The notes under the pieces are model-generated. The model saw nothing but the letters and a program-made list of their open reading frames with translations, ran no database searches and had not been told where the DNA came from. Of a stretch of DNA of 6,108 nt, positions 1-5,553 are shown piece after piece (within the stretch, counting starts at the first letter, position 1; each line of letters begins with the position of its first letter). A program made the position numbers and the translations under genes. Location of the stretch: assembly GCA_001873005.1 (NCBI GenBank), contig MNYE01000082.1, positions 1 to 6,108 on the forward strand, given 5' to 3'. The stretch comes from Dehalococcoidia bacterium CG2_30_46_9 (lineage in GTDB: Bacteria > Chloroflexota > Dehalococcoidia > GIF9 > AB-539-J10).

Positions 1-2184
1 TGGTATACTAGAGCAGGGAAATTCGATGCCGATGAAGTATTGCAGGGCTGGGTCGATAAAGAGAAGCTTGCTCTTGAAAAAGGCCTTGACGGACTACGGC
101 TAACCGGGAATACCTTCTGGCTGGAACCCAAGGACTGGAAAGATTTTTATGATTATGAAGCGATGGTGGATAGAGTTATTGGCCAATACCACATGCTTGC
201 TATCTGTACCTATTCACTTGAATTGTGCGGTATAAACGATGTCCTGGATGTGGTTAGCAACCATCAATTCGCCATACTCAGGCGAGCTGGTGAGTGGGAG
301 ATTATTGTAAGTGCAGGGCGCAAGCGGTCGATAGATGCGCTGAAGAAGGCAGAGCAGAACTTCCACAGCTCTCTCGATGAATCCCCGTTAGGAATCCGCA
401 TCGTCAGTGCAGAAGGAGAATTGCTTTATGCCAATCAGGCTATACTGGATATCTATGGCTACAGCAGTCTTGAGGAATTAGCAGCCGTGCCAACCAAACA
501 GCGCTATACTCCCGAAAGCTACGCTGAGCACCAGAAAAGGAAAGAGAAGAGGAAACGAGGAGAGTTTGTCCCGTCCAATTATGAAATAAGCATTGTGCGT
601 AAGGATGGCGAAGTTCGCCACCTCAACGTATTTCGCAGAGAAGTAATTTGGAATGGTGAAACGCAATTTCAGGTGCTCCATGAGGACATCACCGAGCGCA
701 AGCGGGCGGAGGAGGCACTAAGGGAAAGTCGAGAGAAATACAAAGAGTTAGTCGACTTTTTGCCTCAAACTGTGTTTGAAATTGATGAAACAGGCAATTT
801 TGTATTTGCTAACCGTCATGGACTTGAAACTTCTGGAAATACCCAGCAAGATATTGATAAAGGTTTGAACGCCCTTCAACTGTTTATTCCCGAGGACAGG
901 AATAGAGTAAGGGAGAATATGCGAAGAATATTGGCGGGAGAACGGTTAGGCGGCACTGAATACACGGCAATGAGGAAGGATGGCAGCACATTCCCCGCTC
1001 TCGTATATTCGGTGCCTATTACCCGGGGAGGTAAACCGGCAGGCTTAAGGGGGCTGGTCATAGACATCACGGAGCGCGAGCGGGCAGAGGAAGCGCTGCG
1101 GGAGAGTGAGGAGCGTTACCGCACCTTATTTGATTCCAGCCTGGATGGGATTGCCTTCCACAACATGGAAGGTCGCATCCTTGATGCTAACCAGGCATAT
1201 CTGGACATGCTCGGCTATACCATGGGAGAAATCAAGAAATTGACCTACCTGCAGCTTACCCCGAAAAAGTGGTACAAGACGGAGGCGAGAATCGTTGAAG
1301 ATGAGATAACGGAAAGAGGTTACTCGGATGAATACGAAAAAGAGTACATCAGAAAGGACGGGACAGTATTCCCTGTTTCTCTCAGAATGTGGCTGATTAG
1401 AGATGAGAAAGGAAAACCTGTGGGCATATGGGGCATCACCAGGGATATCACGGAGCACAAGCAGTTGCAAGATGAGAAAGCGGAGTGGGAGCGGAAAGCT
1501 CATGTCGCTAGCCGCCTGGCTTCGATTGGCCAGATGGCAGCAGGCGTGGCACACGAGATAAATAACCCCCTGACTGCGGTTATCGGTTATGCCCGCTTAC
1601 TACAAACGAAAAAGGATATCCCAGGTGACATCAGACAAGATATAGACATAATTCATGAGGAAGCCCAGCGGGTGGCCAACATTGTAAGGAAATTGCTTGC
1701 CTTTGCTCGCCAGCAGAAGCCAGAGCGAAAGCTTGTCAATATCAACGACACTATCAGTACTACTCTAGACCTGCGAGCTTATTCTTTGAAGACTAATAAT
1801 ATAGAGGTCACTACTCAGCTTGACCCTGACTTGCCCATGACCCTTGCTGATGCCAGCCAACTCCAGCAGGTGTTCCTCAATATAATTTTGAATGCCGAGA
1901 CGGAGATGAAATTAGCCCACGGCAAGGGCAAATTCCTGGTTAAGACAGCGCAGGTAAATAACAACATAAGGATATCTTTTGAAGATAATGGGCCCGGGAT
2001 AGCGGAAGAAAACCTGGATAGAATATTTGAGCCCTTCTTTACCACCAGAGAGGTGGGGCAGGGAACAGGGCTGGGCTTGAGTCTCTGCCACGGGATAGTA
2101 GCTGAACATGGCGGCAGGATATATGCCCAAAGCAAACTGGGCAAGGGAGCTACCTTTGTTGTGGAACTGCCTATCATCTTATGA
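1..2184 (+). CDS. MEDS-PAS-PAS-PAS sensor histidine kinase, 5' end outside the window
   Basis: This is a hybrid-type sensor kinase that should autophosphorylate a histidine and pass the phosphate to a receiver protein. The frame is open from base 1, so the gene starts upstream; a TTG at base 40 lies inside a conserved domain and is not the start. Numbering from the first codon in the window, residues 1 to about 105 are the C-terminal half of a MEDS (DcmR-like sensory) domain, recognised by GLDGLRLTGNTFWLE and the later CTYSL and NHQFA motifs. Three PAS/PAC modules follow at about 117-235, 245-360 and 369-487, each closing with a D-I-T-E-R/H motif and a coiled linker. HisKA has the phosphoacceptor H518 in AHEINNPL (NtrB-like). 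HATPase_c shows an N-box at N631, DNGPGI from 662 and GTGLGL from 688. No membrane segment is visible, so it is probably cytosolic. MEDS domains are thought to sense small molecules; the ligand here is unknown. Roughly 90 N-terminal residues are probably missing. No receiver domain is fused; the nearest one is the single-domain regulator at 3352. Confidence 0.95.
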   Translation, partial: WYTRAGKFDADEVLQGWVDKEKLALEKGLDGLRLTGNTFWLEPKDWKDFYDYEAMVDRVIGQYHMLAICTYSLELCGINDVLDVVSNHQFAILRRAGEWEIIVSAGRKRSIDALKKAEQNFHSSLDESPLGIRIVSAEGELLYANQAILDIYGYSSLEELAAVPTKQRYTPESYAEHQKRKEKRKRGEFVPSNYEISIVRKDGEVRHLNVFRREVIWNGETQFQVLHEDITERKRAEEALRESREKYKELVDFLPQTVFEIDETGNFVFANRHGLETSGNTQQDIDKGLNALQLFIPEDRNRVRENMRRILAGERLGGTEYTAMRKDGSTFPALVYSVPITRGGKPAGLRGLVIDITERERAEEALRESEERYRTLFDSSLDGIAFHNMEGRILDANQAYLDMLGYTMGEIKKLTYLQLTPKKWYKTEARIVEDEITERGYSDEYEKEYIRKDGTVFPVSLRMWLIRDEKGKPVGIWGITRDITEHKQLQDEKAEWERKAHVASRLASIGQMAAGVAHEINNPLTAVIGYARLLQTKKDIPGDIRQDIDIIHEEAQRVANIVRKLLAFARQQKPERKLVNINDTISTTLDLRAYSLKTNNIEVTTQLDPDLPMTLADASQLQQVFLNIILNAETEMKLAHGKGKFLVKTAQVNNNIRISFEDNGPGIAEENLDRIFEPFFTTREVGQGTGLGLSLCHGIVAEHGGRIYAQSKLGKGATFVVELPIIL

Positions 2185-2190
2185 AATTGC

Positions 2191-2196
2191 GGGGAG
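2191..2196 (+). promoter_or_regulatory. Ribosome binding site deciding the pilT-like start
   Basis: GGGGAG lies 7 bases before the ATG at 2204 and just after the kinase stop codon (2182-2184). It supports 2204 as the start rather than an in-frame ATG at 2108, which lies inside the kinase coding region and has no family-like sequence after it. The 19-base gap to the kinase suggests co-transcription and perhaps translational coupling. Confidence 0.75.
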
Positions 2197-2203
2197 TAAT
2201 AGA

Positions 2204-3265
2204 ATGCAAATGGATGGACTTCTTAAGCTAATGGTGGACAGAGGCGCCTCTGATTTACATCTCAAGGTGCCAAGCCCACCGGTGTTTCGTATTGATGGTG
2301 TGCTTATACCACAAGAAAGTTTCCCCCCATTCACACCCAAAGGTATCGAATCCGTATTTGAACAGCTTACTACTCAAGAGCAAAGGATTACTTTCGCCAG
2401 AGAACTAGAGCTGGATTTTGCCTACTCTGTTCCCGGCTTAGCTCGATTCCGAGTTAATGCACTCCAACAAAGAGGCACAATGAGCCTTGCCTTTCGCTTC
2501 GTACCATTCAACGTTCCATCTATTGATGAGTTAGGACTGCCCCAGATTTGTAAGGAGCTTATTCTCAAGCCAAGAGGGCTTATCCTGGTCACTGGCCCTG
2601 CCGGCAGTGGCAAATCAACTACCCTGGCAGCGATGATTAATCATCTCAATGAGAATAAGAGGCGAAATGTTATTACCATTGAAGACCCTATTGAATTCTT
2701 ATTCCGCGACAAAAAATGCATCATCCGGCAGCGAGATTTGGGGGACGATACCAAATCTTTCTCCACTGCCTTAATACACGCTCTGCGCCATGACCCCGAT
2801 GTCATCGTCATTGGTGAGATGCGTGACCTGGATACGATAAGCATAGCTATGACGGCGGCTGAGACCGGGCATCTGGTGCTGGGTACGCTGCATACCATTG
2901 ACGCTGCCCAGTCTATTGACCGTATTATTGATATGTTCCCTTATGGGCAGCAACGACAAATCAGGCTACAATTATCACAGGTGCTGGAGACAGTGCTATC
3001 ACAGACGCTCTTACCCCGAATTGGCGGAGGTCGAATAGCTGCCTTCGAGCTCATGTTTGCCACCAGCGTAATCAGAAGGCTCATCCGTGACCAGAAGATC
3101 TACGAAATACCCCCTAATCTGGAGATGGGTAAACCAGAGGGCATGCAGACCATGGACCAGGCATTAGCCGACCTGGTAAAAAGGAATATAGTTACTCAAG
3201 AAGAAGCCCTGATGAAAAGCAGTAATCCACAAAAGTTAAACAGGCTTACTTTAATTGTGAAATGA
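2204..3265 (+). CDS. pilT: PilT-type type IV pilus retraction ATPase
   Basis: This is a secretion-superfamily hexameric ATPase. PilT members power type IV pilus retraction and twitching from the cytoplasmic face of the pilus base. From the ATG at 2204 the protein is 353 residues, about the usual PilT length. Visible motifs in order: the N-terminal GASDLHL (14-20), FRVNALQQRG, the Walker A GPAGSGKST (131-139), the Asp box IEDPIEF, QRDLGDDT, the Walker B DVIVIGEMRD (199-208, with E205 as the expected catalytic Glu), and the His box TGHLVLGTLHT (221-231). The C-terminal part carries VIRRLIRD, a variant of the PilT signature AIRNLIRE needed for retraction, then GMQTMDQALADL and EEALMKSSNP. These favour PilT over the assembly ATPase PilB/GspE, which is longer and has a tetracysteine zinc motif absent here. 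PilU is the alternative. It sits between a sensor kinase and a receiver protein, with no other pilus gene in view, so its pilus partners must be elsewhere. Confidence 0.93.
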   Translation: MQMDGLLKLMVDRGASDLHLKVPSPPVFRIDGVLIPQESFPPFTPKGIESVFEQLTTQEQRITFARELELDFAYSVPGLARFRVNALQQRGTMSLAFRFVPFNVPSIDELGLPQICKELILKPRGLILVTGPAGSGKSTTLAAMINHLNENKRRNVITIEDPIEFLFRDKKCIIRQRDLGDDTKSFSTALIHALRHDPDVIVIGEMRDLDTISIAMTAAETGHLVLGTLHTIDAAQSIDRIIDMFPYGQQRQIRLQLSQVLETVLSQTLLPRIGGGRIAAFELMFATSVIRRLIRDQKIYEIPPNLEMGKPEGMQTMDQALADLVKRNIVTQEEALMKSSNPQKLNRLTLIVK

Positions 3266-3351
3266 GGCGTTTAAAGTCTGATACGCTGGCTACTACTATG
3301 ACATTTTATTGCCACCTGTCAAGGGAAAGAAGGCTTACAACAGAGGACTAA

Positions 3352-3726
3352 ATGGGCAAGAAGAAAATACTTGTCGTTGATGACGAACCAAATATCAGGT
3401 TGATAGTGAGAAGGCTTCTGGGCAAGGACTACATTGTCCTTGAGGCAAATGATGGCGAAGAGGCAGTAGATGCGGCTCGCAAACAAAAGCCTGACCTTAT
3501 CCTCATGGATATTATGATGCCACGGATGGATGGATATAGCGCTTGCCATACAATTAGAACGGGCCAGGGTACCAAGACAATCCCTGTGGTTATGCTCGCC
3601 GCCGTAGGCTATGAACTCAACAAGAAGCTTAGCAAGGAAGTAGGTGCTAGCGGATATATAACCAAGCCATTCAGCTTACAGGACTTACTGGATACGATTG
3701 GCAAATTCTTGATAAAGGACAAGTGA
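3352..3726 (+). CDS. Single-domain response regulator (CheY/Spo0F-like receiver)
   Basis: This is a 124-residue stand-alone receiver domain with no output domain, so it must act by protein contact or as a phosphorelay intermediate. The acidic pair is D10/D11, the phosphoacceptor is D53 in LILMDIMMPRMDGY, and the conserved lysine is K105 in GYITKPF, with aromatic Y102 before it. The position that is normally Thr or Ser after beta-4 (T87 of CheY) is A83 in VVMLAAVGY, which is unusual and may weaken the phosphorylation-driven switch. An AGAGGA ribosome site at 3342-3347 precedes the ATG. The gene follows the PilT-like gene by 86 bases on the same strand, and the kinase at 1-2184 is its obvious candidate phosphodonor. 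By analogy with PilG/PilH it could act on the pilus motor, but that is inference from gene order only. Confidence 0.92.
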   Translation: MGKKKILVVDDEPNIRLIVRRLLGKDYIVLEANDGEEAVDAARKQKPDLILMDIMMPRMDGYSACHTIRTGQGTKTIPVVMLAAVGYELNKKLSKEVGASGYITKPFSLQDLLDTIGKFLIKDK

Positions 3727-3796
3727 GGCACAGAGTCCTTCCTTCCCCTTGTTATTCTTGTGGTATTGTAACTACTCACCCTGCTGTCATTCTGAG

Positions 3797-3816
3797 CCCT
3801 GAAAGAAACTTCAGGG
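3797..3816. repeat. Hairpin inside the intergenic repeat
   Basis: CCCTGAA (3797-3803) and TTCAGGG (3810-3816) form a perfect 7-pair stem around a 6-base loop, AGAAAC. The GAA-loop-TTC core resembles the hairpins in the second repeat at 5449-5526. Confidence 0.7.
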
Positions 3817-3835
3817 TAAACTCCGCGAAGAATCT

Positions 3836-3885
3836 GTAGTTGCCTGATTTATCAGGCGGGAAAGCCCAATAAATTGGGCAACTAC
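3836..3885. repeat. Three-way junction: two hairpins enclosed by a closing stem
   Basis: GTAGTT (3836-3841) and AACTAC (3880-3885) are perfectly complementary. They enclose two perfect 16-base inverted repeats: GCCTGAT/ATCAGGC (3842-3857, TT centre) and GCCCAAT/ATTGGGC (3864-3879, AA centre), separated by GGGAAA. The whole can fold as a compact three-way junction in RNA or extruded DNA. Function is unknown; the symmetry is seen directly. Confidence 0.75.
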
Positions 3886-3890
3886 TCAGG

Positions 3891-3920
3891 GTGACATAAG
3901 CCCTGAACTAGTGTTAAAAT
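3891..3920 (+). promoter_or_regulatory. Candidate sigma-70-type promoter for the phosphohexomutase gene
   Basis: GTGACA (3891-3896, five of six matches to TTGACA) and TAAAAT (3915-3920, five of six to TATAAT) are separated by 18 bases. A start near 3927 would give a leader of about 25 bases that contains the ribosome site at 3934-3941. The -35 box lies inside the right end of the repeat at 3785-3896. This is a by-eye consensus match, not evidence of activity. Confidence 0.45.
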
Positions 3921-3933
3921 ATTGGAAAAATAT

Positions 3934-3941
3934 AGAGGAGG
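3934..3941 (+). promoter_or_regulatory. Ribosome binding site deciding the phosphohexomutase start
   Basis: AGAGGAGG ends 10 bases before the ATG at 3952. A second purine tract, GAGGAG at 3945-3950, is only one base from the ATG and too close to serve it. An in-frame TTG at 3922 would place both tracts inside the coding region and add ten non-conserved residues, so 3952 is preferred. Confidence 0.7.
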
Positions 3942-3951
3942 AAAGAGGAGT

Positions 3952-5427
3952 ATGAGTATTAAATTCGGCACTGATGGCTGGAGGGGAATTATTGCTGAAG
4001 ATTTTACCTTCGATAATGTCCGTATTTGTGCTCAAGGAATAGCACATTATCTTAAGCAAAGCGGGCTTACATCGAAGGGGCTAGTCATTGGCTATGATAC
4101 TCGTTTTGCTTCCGAAGACTTTGCTGCCACCGCCGCTGAAGTGATTGCCGGTAATGACATTAAAATTCATTTGTGCCTTAAGCCAACTCCTACACCGGTA
4201 ATAAGTTATACTGTTCTGGCTACCAAGTCCGCCGGTGCTATCATTATTACTGCCAGTCATAACCCAGGCTTGTGGAACGGAATCAAATATAGAACACAAG
4301 ATGGTGCCAGCGCCCCGGGTGAGGTCACCAGTGAGATAGAAGAAAACATCGCTGCCCTCAGCACGAGGCTAAAGCCTCGCACTACTTCTCCAAGTGTAAA
4401 AAGACTTCCCCTGGAGAAAGCCCTCAAGCGAGGAGTGGTTGATTACTTAGATCCTTCCTCTGCCTACTTCAAACACCTGAACCAGCTTATTAACCCTGAA
4501 TCAAGTTCAGGACAGGCTATAGAAGAATTGCGCCAACACAGGTTGAAGATAATCATTGACTCTATGTATGGGGCCGGCGCTGGTTATTTTAAAATGCTGC
4601 TTCAGGGCGGCAATATGGAGGTCAGTGAAATTAACGCCGAAAGAAATCCTTTGTTTCCGGGAATACAGCCCGAGCCAATTGCTAGAAACTTGGCAAGACT
4701 TTCCCGGTTGGTTGTGGAGCAAAAAGCCGATGTTGGTTTAGCTACTGACGGAGATGCTGACCGCATCGGTATCATAGATGAAAAGGGAAACTTCCTAAAT
4801 CAGCATCAAATTTTTGCCCTGCTCTGTCTCTACCTCTTAGAAATTCGTGGTGAACGAGGAGCCATAATCAAGACACTGACCTCTACCAACATGCTTTTTT
4901 CTTTAGCGAAGATTTTTGGTGTCCCTGTTTATGAAACGCTGGTGGGATTTAGGTATGTGGCTCCTTTGATGTTACAGAAAAACGCCCTTATTGGTGGTGA
5001 AGAAAGCGGTGGCTACGGTTTTCGTGGTCATATTCCGGAAAGGGATGGTATTCTGGCTGGGCTTTATTTCCTTGACTTCATGCTGAAAACAGGTAAAACA
5101 CCATCGCAACTTCTGGATTACCTTTACAGTAAGGTGGGGCCTCATTACTACGACCGAGTGGATGTTCCTATCTCTGCGAGCCGGCGTGAGAAACTTGTGA
5201 GCCGGCTTGCTTCTGCTTTTCCCAATGCCATAATTGGAGTCAAAGTGACCAGCGTAGATACCACCGATGGTTTTCGCTTCCTCCTCGCTGACGATTCTTG
5301 GCTGCTTATTCGCCTCTCAGGCACAGAGCCATTGTTACGCATTTATGCCGAAGCTGAAAGTGAGGAAAAGGTAAAAAAGTTACTAACCGAAGGTAAAATG
5401 CTGGCAAATATCAAAAATCAAACATAA
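3952..5427 (+). CDS. Phosphoglucomutase/phosphomannomutase family protein (alpha-D-phosphohexomutase)
   Basis: This cytosolic enzyme interconverts hexose 1-phosphate and 6-phosphate through a phosphoserine and a bisphosphate intermediate, feeding nucleotide-sugar, glycogen or envelope polysaccharide synthesis. The protein is 491 residues from the ATG at 3952. It opens with the family N-terminus IKFGTDGWRGIIAEDF. The phosphoserine is S102 in TASHNP, the metal loop is DGDADR (266-271), the sugar-recognition loop is GEESGG (349-354), and the phosphate-binding loop is RLSGTEPLLR (454-463). All four active-site loops are intact and the length is normal, so it should be active. Substrate (glucose, mannose or glucosamine phosphate) cannot be fixed from sequence by eye. 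The GEESGG loop fits glucose/mannose enzymes better than the GlmM branch, so no symbol is given. It has its own candidate promoter, is separated from the upstream genes by a repeat, and converges with the ABC permease gene downstream, so it is probably transcribed alone. Confidence 0.95.
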   Translation: MSIKFGTDGWRGIIAEDFTFDNVRICAQGIAHYLKQSGLTSKGLVIGYDTRFASEDFAATAAEVIAGNDIKIHLCLKPTPTPVISYTVLATKSAGAIIITASHNPGLWNGIKYRTQDGASAPGEVTSEIEENIAALSTRLKPRTTSPSVKRLPLEKALKRGVVDYLDPSSAYFKHLNQLINPESSSGQAIEELRQHRLKIIIDSMYGAGAGYFKMLLQGGNMEVSEINAERNPLFPGIQPEPIARNLARLSRLVVEQKADVGLATDGDADRIGIIDEKGNFLNQHQIFALLCLYLLEIRGERGAIIKTLTSTNMLFSLAKIFGVPVYETLVGFRYVAPLMLQKNALIGGEESGGYGFRGHIPERDGILAGLYFLDFMLKTGKTPSQLLDYLYSKVGPHYYDRVDVPISASRREKLVSRLASAFPNAIIGVKVTSVDTTDGFRFLLADDSWLLIRLSGTEPLLRIYAEAESEEKVKKLLTEGKMLANIKNQT

Positions 5428-5448
5428 ACATGCAAAACTCAACAATAT

Positions 5449-5526
5449 TGTCATGCTGAACTTGATTCAGCATCTCTGCCCCGAAACAAGTTCGGGGTGA
5501 GATTCCGAAACAAGTTCGGAATGACA
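5449..5526. repeat. Three-hairpin intergenic repeat between convergent genes
   Basis: The ends TGTCAT (5449-5454) and ATGACA (5521-5526) are perfect inverted repeats. Inside are three perfect hairpins, each with a 5-base loop: ATGCTGAA/TTCAGCAT (5453-5473), CCCCGAA/TTCGGGG (5479-5497) and ATTCCGAA/TTCGGAAT (5502-5522). The last two share the core GAAACAAGTTC. The first carries nearly the same core inverted (GAATCAAGTTC on the minus strand). On the minus strand the repeat opens TGTCATTCCGAAC, like the dispersed repeats often mistranslated as NLFRNL peptides. Its position between two convergent stop codons (5427 and 5554) would suit a bidirectional terminator, but no clear T-run follows any hairpin. 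Confidence 0.75.
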
Positions 5527-5553
5527 TTGGTACAGATCTTTGACTTTCTTTTG

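Larger units (their letters stand above)
3785..3896. repeat. Structured intergenic repeat with wobble-complementary ends
   Basis: The stretch is bounded by TGTCATTCTGAG (3785-3796) and CTCAGGGTGACA (3885-3896). The two ends are inverted repeats matching at 10 of 12 positions, and the two mismatches become G-U pairs in RNA. Inside are a hairpin at 3797-3816 and a two-hairpin junction at 3836-3885. A 9-base direct repeat AACTACTCA (3770-3778 and 3880-3888) and another, AGCCCTGAA (3795-3803 and 3899-3907), suggest that the element grew by duplication. No reading frame of note lies in it. The TGTCATTC opening and GAATCT segment resemble dispersed REP/MITE-like hairpin repeats known from many uncultured bacterial genomes. 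It may also end transcription from the receiver gene, although no T-run is seen. Confidence 0.7.

Noticed and set aside
40..42. TTG as the start of the histidine kinase
   Set aside because: The frame is open upstream to base 1 and the preceding codons (W-Y-T-R-A-G-K-F-D) fit the MEDS domain, so the start lies outside the window.
1126..1554. Minus-strand reading frame of 142 codons inside the kinase gene
   Set aside because: It is antisense to conserved PAS3 and HisKA sequence, has no family resemblance and no evident ribosome site.
2108..2203. Upstream extension of the PilT-like protein, overlapping the kinase gene
   Set aside because: The extra 32 residues come from an alternate frame of kinase coding sequence. 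PilT homologues begin near the M at 2204, which has its own ribosome site.
3271..3299. Promoter before the receiver gene (TTAAAG, 17 bases, TACTAT)
   Set aside because: The -10-like box is fair but the -35 is poor, and the gene can be read from upstream in the same cluster. It is too weak to annotate.
3797..3885. Rho-independent terminator of the receiver gene
   Set aside because: The stems are strong but none is followed by a T-run, so an intrinsic terminator cannot be supported; it is kept as a repeat only.
5449..5526. CRISPR array
   Set aside because: The repeated cores are short, palindromic, irregularly spaced and in mixed orientation, with no spacers of constant length and no cas genes.
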